A stretch of DNA of 64,000 nt, from contig NC_133398.1 of assembly GCF_047511655.1 (NCBI RefSeq), positions 107,710,332 through 107,774,331 on the forward strand. The letters are read 5' to 3'. This document shows, piece by piece, positions 35,770 through 47,889 of the stretch (positions within the stretch are counted from its first letter, which is position 1; the number at the start of each line of letters is the position of its first letter). The translations under genes were made by a program, and so were the position numbers. This DNA is from Castor canadensis (taxonomy: Eukaryota; Chordata; Mammalia; Rodentia; Castoridae). Below the pieces are notes generated by a model. That model ran no database searches and was not told the origin of the DNA. It saw only the letters and a program-made list of their open reading frames with translations.

Positions 35770-36740
35770 AAACAAAAGCCAGTATGATTCAAGGTTATTT
35801 ACACAAAAGTCTAAACAATAAAGCATATCATAACTCATATTAGTATTTGATGATCCTTTTGGGTTACAGAAATTATTTGCTTTGTTTGATACTTTTACCT
35901 TTAACTGTGCACATACATGGCTCAGAGTTTTCTCTGTGACCCCACTCTGCATTTCTAAAGCTACTAACACATTGTCTGTTAGTGTGAAATGCAAGGGCAG
36001 GTGTGGAGACATGAGTAGTGTGCCAGAAGCATTGGAAATTGCCTCAGCAAAGGCATGGATGTTTTCATTTTGTTCTCCTTTTCTGTTTTCAATAATTGCT
36101 TGTGTTAACTCTGACTCACAGCCAGAAAAATACTTTATTAATGATTGAATGACTTTATGTTCTGTAAACCATGAACTCTGATGTGGAGAATTCAACCAGC
36201 AAACAGGCTCATAAATTAGAATGGAAGTTAGCTTGGACGTGTAGGAAATTATCAAAAAAGATAACTCACAAACTTATGTGACTTGTTGCAAACACAAGGC
36301 AAGTAGATGTACTGGGTGTCTTCCTCTCCACTCCTCACATGGCACCACTGTCCAAAGGTCCATTCATTTAATCATGCACCCCTAAACAGCAAGTAGGTTC
36401 TCTGATACAGTGGCAGAGAAAATATTGCCCAAATGCCTCTGATAAAAAAAAAGAAAGAAAGAAAAGAATGGTTAAAGATATTTGTTAGGGCCATTCAATA
36501 TCATGCTAGAAATTATAACTCCTAGTGAAAACTTAGCACCATACCTTAAATTTAGATTACTAAATAAAAGAAAAAATCCTTGCATTGGGGGAAATGACTC
36601 TTAAATGATTGTTATAGCTTGTGATCTTTAACTGAGAAATAGCTGTTACTCTGCGCAATGCAACATCTCAAAACAGAACTCAGTATGGATTCATTTGTTC
36701 TGTGTGAGGAATGCCTTTGCTAAATAGTCATCAGGTCTAT
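35770..36740. other. Intergenic holding the longest open frame of the window
   Basis: A 174-codon frame (35731-36255, minus) has a middle with normal-looking composition, but its C-terminus is translated microsatellite, it has no recognised domain and there are no splice or poly(A) cues. I do not call it a gene. Confidence 0.35.
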
Positions 36741-36744
36741 GGAT

Positions 36745-36935
36745 AGGAAACATTGTGCTTATCCATATTCACTAACTGATGCACATGTAGGGTGTTTCTA
36801 GTCTTTTCTAGAATAGATAGTGTTGTTATGAACATTTACCTTTAGAGAGGACTTATATTTTCACAGTGTGAAATTGCTGGGTATATGTCTACTCTAGGTC
36901 TTAAGCTTTCCCAGCAATGTTACATTATATTTAGC
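36745..36935 (-). mobile_element. LINE-1 3' fragment, antisense
   Basis: 'gggtgtttctagtctttt', 'gttgttatgaacatttacct' and 'gtgaaattgctgggtatat' match the antisense of an old LINE-1 3' end. Confidence 0.7.
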
Positions 36936-36959
36936 AAAAAATAAACCTCCCATACCCTA

Positions 36960-37975
36960 CGGTGTCTTTCTGTGCTGAATTGTTCTTCTCTATTATAAAT
37001 TATTCTCGTGAAGGAATACCATCAGACTCTTTCCTGGAATTTCCACTACATTCTCTTCCAGCCACATTATGTCTTCTAAAAATGCTGTCCTTTTATTTTC
37101 TCTACTTCAAAAATCTAGCGATGTATGTGATAACTGTCATGCAATACTTCATGCACTACTCTGTACACGTGTGAGGTAGAAGAGGAAACTGCCTCTCCGA
37201 AGATGACTGGAATTACTCCAGTGAAAATAGATACTATGTCAGCCATGATATTAACAACTTCTGCCTCATGAAGTCCTGTCCTTGACCCATTCCACCTGAT
37301 TTGTGAATTAAAAAAACAGTATATCATGTATTAAACACACATAAGAATGAAAAACTAGAGAGAAAAAGAAAACCAGAGTGGAGCCTGAGGGTCTGAGGAA
37401 ATTATAGAAATGGGGAAAGATTAGTGGTTGCTATGTTTAACAAGAAAGAGAGCAATGAACTGCAAAGAGAAATGTAACTACAAAGAGCAGTGCCCTGGTA
37501 AGGGAATAGGCCCCTTTCTTGATTGTGGTGGTGGTTACAGGATTCTAACCAGGTTACAGGCTGGCACAGAACCATATAGACACATCAGTGGCTGACACAG
37601 AACTAGTTAGACACATCAGTGTCCTGGCTTTGACCTTGTACTATAATTCTTGAAACTGTGACTATAGAGGGAAAGCAGGTGATGAGGACACATCATTTCT
37701 CTGCATTATCTTTACCACTTCCTGTGAAGATGATTGTTTCAGCATAAATGTTTTTAAGTAACATTGCATTTCTGACTGACAACTTAACTTGTGCAACAAA
37801 ACTGATCTAAAACATCCATGACCAGTGATGGAAACTGTGAAATGCAACAATGGGTTTTAGAACCAACTCTCCCTCCTTGCTTATTAAAGTTAGCAGCAAT
37901 GAAGACATTTTCTGAAGTTCAGCAACACCTGAAGGAGAGTTACCTATTTTCTTTCATATTAATGCTTGGCAACTG
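36960..37975. other. Intergenic, no recognised feature
   Basis: Contains a short direct repeat ('gacacatcagtg' near 37580 and 37612). No gene seen. Confidence 0.4.
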
Positions 37976-37980
37976 GATTC

Positions 37981-38065
37981 CTGTTTGTTTGGTGGTGCTG
38001 GGGATTGAACCTACGGCTTTGCACATGCTAGCCAAACACTCTACCTATGGGATACTTCCCTAGAT
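37981..38065 (-). repeat. ID-type SINE
   Basis: 'tggtgctggggattgaacct' is the reverse of the rodent ID B box, followed by the degraded A-box part. Confidence 0.85.
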
Positions 38066-38069
38066 CAGA

Positions 38070-39275
38070 ACTGCATTCTTTTGATGCTGAATTTTCTCCG
38101 AAGAGATCAGTAGGACAAACTTTGGTGGAATTATATTGTCACATTTTCCCCCCTAATGTGCATTAACCTCTAAAAATATGTCTGTGTCAATAACACCTAC
38201 ATTATTGGAATGCTTAGAGCATATTCTCTTTGAATTTATGGTGAAATACTATCATCTTACACAGAATAGTTGTGCTCATATAAGGCCTTCACAGAAATTT
38301 TGCAAGCTATAATTAGTTTAACTTCATAACATTCTTAGGAAAATGTAAATATTTAGGAGGAAGACAGAGTGAAGACTTTTAGTTGACGAGCAATCCATCA
38401 CATATAGATGGCTTGGTTCGATATTCACTGAAATTGTTATTTCTAAGCATTTCACCCTAGAGTTTCCTTGTATGATGCCAACTGGTTTTAAATAACAAAG
38501 AAAATTCTAAGAAGTGTTTCATCACTTCCTGGGAAGTGGAATAAAATGGGGGAGGAGGAGTGGAGTCACTTCAGGGCCCTTGGGTTTGGTTCCAGCCCCT
38601 CACAAGTTACTGCTCATTGTACTTATTGAGTGAAGATGATGGCTTCCTTGCTTGCTCAAATGAGATTCTGAGATTATACATCCTAGCAAATACTTTGATG
38701 AGAGTACAAGAAATTGCATAATGATGGTTTTATTCACTAGAGCACAGTAACAGAGGTGAATGGAATTACACCTATCCAAACTAAGCATGGTGGAGTCAGG
38801 GGAGAACCACCTAATCATTATAGAGCTCTTTCTGACATCTTCTGTGAGTGCCCAGTGGGGTTCTCAGTGAAAAGACTATGGGTTTGAACAATGCTCCATG
38901 GAGAGAGAGCCTGTAGGAGGGTCTACTTCCCTAAGTTCTGGGGTGCTCAAGGATTTCTCACTGTTCTCAGCCTGTACTAGGTTGGCTTCAGCATTTTGTT
39001 AACTATTCTAGCTGATTCTTCTTATGGGTGTCTGGCTGCACTCACCCTGGTGAACTCCTGCTCACAAGTCTCTCCCTGCAGGATCCATCTCTCTTTAGAT
39101 TTGGGGCCAGTTGGTTGTTCTGAAAGCTCAACTCTCCAATGGGTTTGAAAAAGGTCATGAACTTGAAAATTGTTGTAATGATGGTAGCAAGGCCCCTCAT
39201 AGCTCTCTTCTTCCTGGGACAGAAGCCAAAAGTCCAATCCTACAGATTTTGATGTGTGTATTTTCATTTTCATTC
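38070..39275. other. Intergenic, no recognised feature
   Basis: No gene or repeat recognised. Opposing frames at 39022-39317 show no domain. Confidence 0.4.
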
Positions 39276-39279
39276 AGTT

Positions 39280-40110
39280 TGAAATACTTTCCAATTTTTC
39301 TTTTTGTTTCTTTTTAATGCATTAATTAATTTGTGTTATTAAGTTTCCTAATTTTTCTAGATTTTCCAATAATATGTTATTTTTAAAAAATTTCCAGCAA
39401 TATGTCATTGGTTTCTAAAATAAACTCATTGTATATCACAGAGAATATACTTTGCATGGCTTAAGTCATTTTGACTTATTGAGCCCAGAATATGCTATTT
39501 TGGTAAAATATCCAAGTAAACTTGAAAATGATACATGTTCTGATGTTGAATGGAGAGTTCCACAAATGTCAATGAGTCATACTGTTGATTGTGATGTCAC
39601 AGATTTTTATATTCTGTCTTCTTGTTCTATCAAGTTTGATAGGGGAGTACTAAATTTATCTGTAATTGTCAGTCTACAACTTTCAGTTTTCTCAGGTGTT
39701 GCCACTTGTGTTTTGAAGGTCTGTTATGGAGTGTTTATGATTATTATATCCTCTTGATATGTGGGCATCTTTTTCATTGTTAAGTGATCTTCTTTATCCT
39801 TTAGAATAATTTCTATGATGAAATCTACTTTGATGAATAAAGCCAATCCAGTTCTTTTTTAAAAACAAGTGTTAGTGTAATATATGTTTCCATTTATTTA
39901 TATTTAACCTGAGCTTTCTACATAAACAGTGTGTTTCTTGTAGGCAGCATATAGTTGAATCTTGCATTATTACCTAATCTGACAATTATTGCCGCTTAAT
40001 TAGAAGGTTTATATTGCTTATATTTAATGATTATCTTTACGGTTAATTTTAAGTCTATTTTCTGCTCTTTGTCCTATCTATCATTTACCCATTTTCAAAG
40101 AAACTTTTGA
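39280..40110 (-). mobile_element. Old LINE-1 antisense fragment
   Basis: 'gtgtttcttgtaggcagcat' and the preceding 'tgatgaaatctactttgatg' region are the antisense of an ancient LINE-1 5'/ORF1 section. Confidence 0.65.
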
Positions 40111-40124
40111 GTTTTTTGTTTGTT

Positions 40125-40590
40125 TTTATTGCCTCTACAGGGATTTGAACTCAGAAGCTTGTTAGGCAGGTGCCCTACTGCTTGAGCCACACCTCAAGCC
40201 CTTTTTGTTCTGGTTTTTCTGGAGATAGGGTCTTGTTTTTTGCCCAAACAGTTCTGAACCATGATCCTGCTATTTTACTCTTTCTGCTGTCATTAGAATG
40301 ACATATGCGCACCACCATGCCCAGACTTTTTTTTCCGTTGAGATGGCACCTTGCAAACCTTTTGCCCAGGATGGCTGGAACTGTGATCCTTCCAGTCTCA
40401 GTCTCTCAAGTAGCTAGGATTACAGGAGTGAGCCACTGGCACCTGACCTGCCTTCATTATTTTTTGAATAGGGTTCTCACTTTTATGCCCAAGCTGATCT
40501 GGACTATGATCCTTTTATTTACACTTCCCATGTAGGTGGGATGACAGGTCTGTGCCACTGCACATGAGCCAGTGTGCCTGGCTATAAGAG
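40125..40590 (-). repeat. Trimeric SINE in reverse (tRNA head, B1-like, B1-like)
   Basis: Reverse tRNA head (40130-40200), reverse B1-like unit to about 40320, a second B1-like piece to 40450, and a third block to 40590 ending 'gccagtgtgcctggct'. Units may be from more than one insertion. Confidence 0.7.
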
Positions 40591-40599
40591 GATTTTTTT

Positions 40600-42585
40600 G
40601 GCTGTATTTTATAAGAGAATATATTTTCCAAATTGTTACAAAATCTCTGAGATCTGGACCACAGTGCAGTTCTTCCTTATGAACTGCGTGTTCACCCTGC
40701 ATCAACCTGTGAAGGTTGAAGGAAACACAAGTAAAAGAGAATGAGAGAAAAGAGATTGGTTTTCATGCAGGATCTCTGCATTTTTATTTTCAAAAGACTA
40801 AAAAAGACTGGTTAAAGAAGACTATAGTTTCTGAAATATATGTGGTTAGAACTATTTTTTTTTCTAATTGAAATTAGGCCTAAAGGAAATGCTAACTACC
40901 CCTCAATAAAAAAATAGACTTGGAAGTTTAAATCCCATACATACCAGAAGTGGGCTAAGAAGGTTCATTGAAAGCCAGCTCCCCCTCACCAACCTAGAAA
41001 TACTTATTATGGTCACTAAGGGGGAGATGGCCCCCATCTAACTTCTCTCTTTGTACCTCCTACTCACTACAGGCAATGCCTGAAATCATCAATGATTCTG
41101 CTGTAGATTAAGATTCAATTATATGAGAAAACAAACAAAGAAATATATTAGGATAAAATCACATTTGGAACAATTATCTTAAAGGTCAATTTAGTTATTT
41201 GCTAGATATAGGCATAGAAAAGCCCTCAGTGATGGTTAGCTGTAATGTTTACTTGTTTACTTATGTATTGTGTCCTTGGGTATGTTTTAACCCTTGTCCT
41301 TATCAAATATTGTGGAAGACGCAGCCCACTGGTGGTGATGGTGACCAGGATGATTTACCTCTGTGTAACTTCCCTATAAAAAAGTCACTTGTGACATTGC
41401 ACCTATTACAGGTACTGTGGTCATGGGAATTTCATTGCTTTTGCTGATCAGAAGCAATCCACGCTTCTGCTGAGGGGTGTCTGCTCCATTTGCTCCTTTT
41501 ATACCCACAGATGGTAACATGTGACTGTCAGACCTGAAGTGAATATAGAGCTATAAAGGCAGAAAACTTATAAAATAGGGGCACAATTCAACCAGGTTAT
41601 GTACAAATGAACAGCACTAAGTGATAGATTAATCATATAAATATGCTCTTAGACAGGTATTAAAAAATGAAAGACAAGCTGAGTTTTAAAATAATATCTT
41701 TACATGTATGTAAATTAGCTGCTTTATTTTCTCATTAATAAAGCTGACATGATAAAGTTGAACCACCAGATGCTTTTGCAAATAAAAATGAAAACATGAA
41801 TGGAAATATATGGTAGTGTTCTCCACACGCAGTAGTTTTTCACTTCTCTTCCTTCCCTTATTTCCCATCGCAAAATAAATGGTAAAACTTATTGTTTTCT
41901 CAGAGCCCTGAGGTTTGAAAGTGGATAGAATAGTTGATGAAGTAAGTGTGTGTGAGCTCATTTAGGAAAAAAAGACCTGCAAAGCTCAGCATTTCTGCTA
42001 TGGTCCCCAAATCAGTCCTCATAAAAATAATGGCCCTTCAAAAAATGACCTGTGTTGTTTCTCAGCACAGCCCAGTCTCATTCAGATACTGAATGCATAT
42101 GTGAAAATGAACATCATGGACAGGTGATGATGGTTTTGTAACTCACAGGCTCTAAGGACGGTCAATACATGGTGACCCTTTGGCTGTACAATCAGAACAC
42201 TGTAGGTAGCTTGAGTGCAGTTCATGCAGGAAGCCAGGGGAAGGATGAGGGTAAGGTGGAGAAGAAAAGCTTGTGAGGAGAAGAGAAAGTGAGCAAGGAG
42301 GACACACCTGTTTCCTCAGCTTGGTGTCTGAAGCTTTAGTGACCATGACTAGAAGAAACTGTGAGATGTTCCCAGGTTAAATGTGTACAGTACATGTATG
42401 ATCCTGACTGTGTGTACACAAACACACAAAGAATTTCATCAGTTTTTGTTTAAAGAAAACAAAAATTGAATATAACACAGCATCATATTTCCGTAGTAAT
42501 TTATATTTACTATCAACTATCATGGTGTCCCTTGCAATCCTGTGAGATAACTAGCTATTAGTATGCTCCTTTGTTTTTCTTTATT
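40600..42585. other. Intergenic, no recognised feature
   Basis: About 2 kb without a recognisable gene or repeat. Frames at 41199-41447 and 41686-41961 have no domain. Confidence 0.4.
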
Positions 42586-42587
42586 AT

Positions 42588-42668
42588 TTCTTGGCAGTAC
42601 TGGGGTTTGAACTCAGCCTTGTGCTTGCTAGTCAAGTGCTCTACCACTTGAGCCATAACTTCAGCCTT
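42588..42668 (-). repeat. tRNA-derived SINE monomer
   Basis: 'ttggcagtactggggtttga' and 'gtgctctaccacttgagcca'. Confidence 0.85.
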
Positions 42669-42669
42669 A

Positions 42670-43745
42670 ACCATCTTTGGTTTTTTGGTGAAAGGACAAC
42701 TTTATTTTTTAATTGGTGGAGTCAGCCAATTTCCTCTTTCTCCATTACTCCATTCTTCTATACCAACCAACAAAGCAGCTTTTATTAAAAGGCAACTACA
42801 CTAGTGCTGCACAGCAGTGATTTTACATTTCCAAATATTGTTTGGCACATCACTAAATTGTGTGTAGCATCACATCCTTAAAACCCACTGGGAATTGTAG
42901 GTTTCCTGAAGCTGTGACATCCTAATGAGATACTCTGCTAATGCCACCACTTCCTGACTTTATCAGGAATGGCCGAAAGCTGTGGCTTCTTCGCATGTGA
43001 ATACTATCCTTTCATCACAGATACAATTGAGTCACTGAAATGTGTCACATTTGTTAGCAGGCGTGCAATTATTAAAACTAATGAACTGTGAATGATGTAG
43101 AGGACTGGGGATGACCCAGGGATCCTGATCCTCAAATGACAACTCGGACCTATGATAGCACACAGGAACATGCTGACTCATTTCTCCTCCTCCACTTCTC
43201 CACATGTAGTTCCATGTTAATTTCTTTTCTGGCCCTAGGGTGAGCAAGAATGAAAATATCAAAGAAACATGGCAAAGAAATACAGCTAAAGAATGTGTCA
43301 TGGATATTAACAAATGAGGATGGGGAAAAATCCAAAATATTTTTGTGATTTCAACTGATATGTATAAAATTCTCAGTGTACAGTGTTGGGATGCTGGGCT
43401 ACCTGATAACATCTCCTTTACCTTTTCCCAACTCTTCTTTGAAACAATTCTGAAAAAATTAAAAAAACAGAAAAGTTAAGCAGTTTCAGGAATATACCTG
43501 GGGCTCTTGCTGCAGACCTTGGGGGGATTTCACACTTACTGATTTACATTATCTTAGGGCAGAACAGCAGAACACAACAGGAAGATGTCAGGAGTGCACC
43601 CTCACCCTTGATGTGCACCCACCCCTTAGAAACCTGGACTTCCCCTGAGCAGAAGAATGGGACATCACACTGCTGCCTTCTTCCTTAGGTAGCTAGAACT
43701 ACTCCCAACGTCTGCTACATCTTCTGGACATTTATTTAGGACCAT
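42670..43745. other. Intergenic, no recognised feature
   Basis: The 126-codon frame at 43032-43412 (minus) shows no domain; nothing else recognised. Confidence 0.4.
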
Positions 43746-43747
43746 AG

Positions 43748-43845
43748 GGCTGGAGGAGTGACTCAAGCAGTAGTGCGCCTGCCTAGCAAGCATGAAGCCC
43801 TGAGTTCAAACCCCAGTACTGCCAAAAACAAAAACAAAACCCAAA
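43748..43845 (+). repeat. tRNA-derived SINE monomer
   Basis: 'gggctggaggagtgactcaa', 'gcctgcctagcaagcatgaa', 'gagttcaaaccccagtactg' and an A-rich tail: a nearly complete copy. Confidence 0.9.
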
Positions 43846-44120
43846 GGACCACCATATCCCATTAATATCTTCAAAATAATATAACAATATTAGTCAGTAG
43901 TACAGATTCTAAACTCAAATACTTGTCCACTTGCTAGCTGCATAAGCTAGACTTGGTGATCAGCATCCCTACAAAAGGATAGTAATAAAGCCTTATCCTC
44001 AGGCTGCCTTAGTGTTAGACATATCTTTAAGATACTGGGGTGTCACAAAAGAGAGATGACACAACTCAGAAGTCAACAGGCAAGGCAAATTTTACTTCTG
44101 CAGAAAGGTGAGAAAGTCAA

Positions 44121-44187
<67 letters not shown>
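44121..44187. repeat. (TA)n(GA)n compound microsatellite
   Basis: About 17 ta units are followed directly by about 17 ga units. Confidence 0.95.
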
Positions 44188-44190
<3 letters not shown>

Positions 44191-44425
44191 CAAAAAGGAG
44201 GTTTGTCCCTTGTTCCTTCCTATTATTGCTTATACTCTCTCTACAACAAAATTAGAAATAAGGACAAAATAGTTTCTGCTGGGTATTGAGGGGGTAGGGG
44301 GAAGAGCGAGGGGGCGGAATGGGTGGTAAGGGAGGGGGTGGGGGCAGGGGGGAGAAATGACCCAAGCCTTGTATGCACATATGAATAAAAAAAAAACAAC
44401 AAAAAAAACCAAAAAGGAGGTTTGT
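44191..44425 (+). mobile_element. 5'-truncated LINE-1 3' end with perfect duplication
   Basis: The insert 44207-44409 starts 'cccttgttccttcctattat', holds 'tctgctgggtattgaggggg', a long G-rich block, 'ccttgtatgcacatatgaat' and an A tail. It is flanked by a perfect 16-bp duplication caaaaaggaggtttgt at 44191-44206 and 44410-44425. It is the reference copy for the shorter tails in this window and looks recent. Confidence 0.92.
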
Positions 44426-44721
44426 GTTTATGGTTCATTCCAAAGAAAAAACATTTTTGAATAAGATTGACTATTTTTAAAAAGGATATCTTAGAGAAAG
44501 AATCTATACAGTAGCATCTCCCTGTATTTGCCCCAAACACCAACATATGCCCTATTCCTTGTCCTCCTAGCTCTGTTATGACATTATGAAACATTTTCAG
44601 CCACATACTTTACATTACACATGGTACTGAGGACTGTACAAATGGGGGACATAATGATTTTTAAAGCTCTTAATAATGATACTCCTCTTTACCATTTTTC
44701 TACTGTTTCTGTTCCAAACAG

Positions 44722-44915
<194 letters not shown>

Positions 44916-45079
44916 GTATGTTTTCTAAAAGTAGTAATTACTACCTGTTGTGCACCTGTTCCAAAGACATGTTTTCATCTCGCATAACCATATGTATTTG
45001 GGGGCACAGTGTGATGCTTCAACACATGTATGTATCCATTGTGTAATGACCAATCAGGTATTAGTGTGGGTGAGGATCA

Positions 45080-45195
45080 TTTGATAAAACCGCAAAAGCA
45101 GAGGCCATGAAAGCAAAAGTGGACAAATCAAATCTTATGAAACTAAAAATCTTCTGCACAATTGACAGAATGAAGAGAGAACCTAAAGGATGGGC
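45080..45195 (+). mobile_element. LINE-1 ORF2 3' fragment, sense
   Basis: 'cttatgaaactaaaaatctt' and 'ctgcacaattgacagaatga' match the LINE-1 ORF2 end also seen near 59220-59290. Confidence 0.8.
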
Positions 45196-45197
45196 GA

Positions 45198-45418
45198 GCC
45201 AGGTGCTGGTGGCTCATGCCTGTAATCCTGGCTACTCAGGATGTAGAAAGCAGGAGGATCAGGGTTTGAAGTTAGTCCAGACAAATAGTTGATGAGACCC
45301 TGTGTTGAAAAAGCCCATCTCAAAAAAGGGCTGGTGGAGTGACTCCGGTGGTAGAGCGTCTGCCTCACAAGTGTGAAACCCTGAGTTCAAAACCCTAGTA
45401 CCACCAAAAAAAAAAAAG
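45198..45418 (+). repeat. Dimeric SINE (B1-like + tRNA head)
   Basis: 'ggtggctcatgcctgtaatc' B1-like unit, then 'gggctggtggagtgactccg' head, B box and a pure A tail. Confidence 0.9.
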
Positions 45419-45424
45419 GGAGAA

Positions 45425-46360
45425 AATAACTGCAGACTGTACATCTGATGAGAACTAGAATCTGAAGAATCCCTTGGACAAAATTTTCTAAGTGAAAGTA
45501 AGGTGCCTACTTGAAAGAAAACATTGAAAGACCCTCTTGTTATTATACCCTTAAGTAATGTGGAAGTTTAAGAATAATGCACGTTATATATAATTTATGA
45601 TCTCTTCTTTTGCTTAATAAAATGACTTAGCATTGACTCTGCATTATTTAACATGGGTAGTTTGAATTCATTTTTTTGTTTTCTCTGATTTAATCTTGTA
45701 TTTCTAAAACATTAAAAATTTAAAATTCTAAAAATGAGAAATTCCTCTGTGTATGACAAGTTCAGGAACACAGACTTTGAACTTGAGAATTGTGTGCTGT
45801 CTACTATATGACTGACATTGGCACTTCTGCAGTCTTACCATTGATAATTGAATAATAAATTACATGTCCTATAAGAGCTTTTGTCCTTTTCCTAAGAATA
45901 ATTTTAGATATGAATGAATGGGGTTAAAATAAGTTAACTTAAAAAGATTTATTTTTGATTCCTAGAATATTAGCATTATTTATTAAGGAAATCTGCACGT
46001 GTTCTGAAAGGATCACTTTTCCAGCACAAATTACAGCCATGGCTCCATCACCTGCCTTAGATTCATTGCATTAATTTTTCTCCACCACAAGAACAGAAGG
46101 CCTTCCCAGCTCTCCTCTAAGAGGCCCACTTCTTTCACTTTCATGTTAAGGAGATATTAAAAAATTCATTCTCCAGTCTTATGTGTTTCTTGGATGCTCT
46201 CCCTATCCTATTTTTAATGACTTTTTTAATTTTTTTGTGTGTAGACATCCATTATCCACTCTAATGTCTTCTATTGTTAAACAGTTGCTAATCCGTAATT
46301 CTTAATTCCAGAAGCAAAGTTATTAAAGTGATAAACCCAAGCAAAAAAAAAAAAAACCAC
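45425..46360. other. Intergenic, no recognised feature
   Basis: AT-rich. Nothing recognised. Confidence 0.4.
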
Positions 46361-46365
46361 AACAA

Positions 46366-46458
46366 AAGGGCTAAGGGTAAGGCTCAAGTGGAAGAGCACT
46401 TGCCTACAATGGGCAGGCCCTGGGTTCAATCCCCAGTACTACCACCAAAAAAAAAAAT
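46366..46458 (+). repeat. tRNA-derived SINE monomer
   Basis: 'gggctaagggtaaggctcaa' head, B box 'gggttcaatccccagtacta', A tail. Confidence 0.85.
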
Positions 46459-46884
46459 CAGGTAAAAAAAGCAAGAAGAGATTATTTTGGTAAGTAATAA
46501 AGACATTACAACAAGCAAACAGGGTAAGTAGTGAGGAGACTTCACTCTGATAGTCAAAGATGACCTGTAGGTCATCAGAGTTGAGAATGACTGACCTGAC
46601 AGATGGGAAGAGACAGCAAATGGCTAAGCAGGGTGACTGCAGGCAGAGGGTGTGGCCCCAGCTGTGAGGACAGGCAAATGGTCTCAGTTCTGGCTCTGCA
46701 CCATTCCGATAGGCAGGCATGCAGCTGAATGACACCATCCTCCAGCAAGGTGGTCCAGCTTCACTCACCCAGTATACTCTCTGCAAGGGACTGCACAAAG
46801 AACAGGTGTCCTTGCCAGCTCTGCAGCCACAAATCCTCATGCAAGTAAATAGCAGATAGGCATCGTGATTAGTGGCTGGATTAG

Positions 46885-47265
46885 TTCCGGGGCTACAGAA
46901 ACTAAAGTACAAAATCTGAGTTGTTTAAAACAACCACATTTATGGCCTCCTAGGGATGGTGTGAGCAGATGCATGCCCTCACTGGTGGCTCTAGCAGAGA
47001 ACCTTTCTTGGCTCTTCCTGATGTTTGTGCTCCTTAGCATCCTTAGTGTTCTTTGATTTGTGATGTAGCACTCCAGTCGTGTGGCTGCCTGGCTCCTCCA
47101 TGCTTTCACATCTTGTTCCTTCTGTGCATGTCTGTGTCTGTGTCTTAATTTTCCTCTTTTTTATAAGGACACCAGTTTAGTGGATTAAGACCCGCCATAA
47201 TGTCTCCATTTTACCTTGATAACCTCTGTAAAGATCTCACTTTCAAAAAAAAAAAGTCATGTTCT
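46885..47265 (+). repeat. Old mammalian interspersed repeat, family unresolved
   Basis: 'ggggctacagaaactaaagt', 'ctgagttgtttaaaacaacc', 'ttataaggacaccagtttag' and 'gataacctctgtaaagatct' appear in the order of an abundant eutherian repeat; part of the same family lies at 16078-16350. Confidence 0.65.
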
Positions 47266-47594
47266 GAAATCCTAGACATTAGGGCTTCAGACACTCTTTT
47301 GGGGGACATTTTTTCCAAGTCTGTCAAAGGCTGGTCACTGTGTACAGACAGCAAAAGCCTGTAATTGTGTGGTTTCCTTGACTCCCGGTGAAAAAGTCAT
47401 GGGACATTTTACCAAAGTGAATAATCAAAAGAGAAAATTGGTGAATGAAGATTAAAGTGCAAGAAACAGGAAGTGCTAACAATGTACATAAAATCAAATA
47501 GAATGGCAATGGAGTCACAGAATTTGCTCACTGTGGGGATGTTTCAGACACCTTGGAAATGCAGTGAGAGCAATCCAGTGATGGCCCGCGTGTG

Positions 47595-47879
47595 ACATAA
47601 ATGAGGAAAGCAGTTGTCATGAAAAGGGGGAAGTCACCTGGGAGGAAGTTAGTGATGTTGTCAAAAATAAGAACCAGCTTCATAGTGCAGGAACTCTTGT
47701 ACTTACGTCATGACATTGAAAGTACAAAGGATAAACTGTTAGATGCTGTTCCAGAAAGAGAAATGAGGAAGACATTTTGGCAAAGTATAGAAACTCTGCT
47801 TGATCCCTATCGCAAATTATCTGACAAGAAGAAGACAAACCATATTCAAACTGTGCTGGTACATTTTCACAAGTGAACA
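47595..47879 (+). other. Unrecognised 91-codon open frame with protein-like composition
   Basis: From the ATG at 47601 the frame runs to a stop at 47874-47876. Its middle (for example LYLRHDIESTKDKLLDAVPE and MRKTFWQSIETLLDPYRKL) is charged, helical-looking and not low complexity, unlike the chance frames around it. I cannot place it in a family. It has no visible splice sites, and the AT-rich stretch after the stop is not a clear poly(A) tail. It could be a fragment of a retrocopied gene, a lone exon or chance. Confidence 0.4.
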
Positions 47880-47889
47880 AAACTTTTAA

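Noticed and set aside
46439-46912. 157-codon minus-strand frame
   Set aside because: Its C-terminus is translated SINE tail and its start lies within an old interspersed repeat; no domain.
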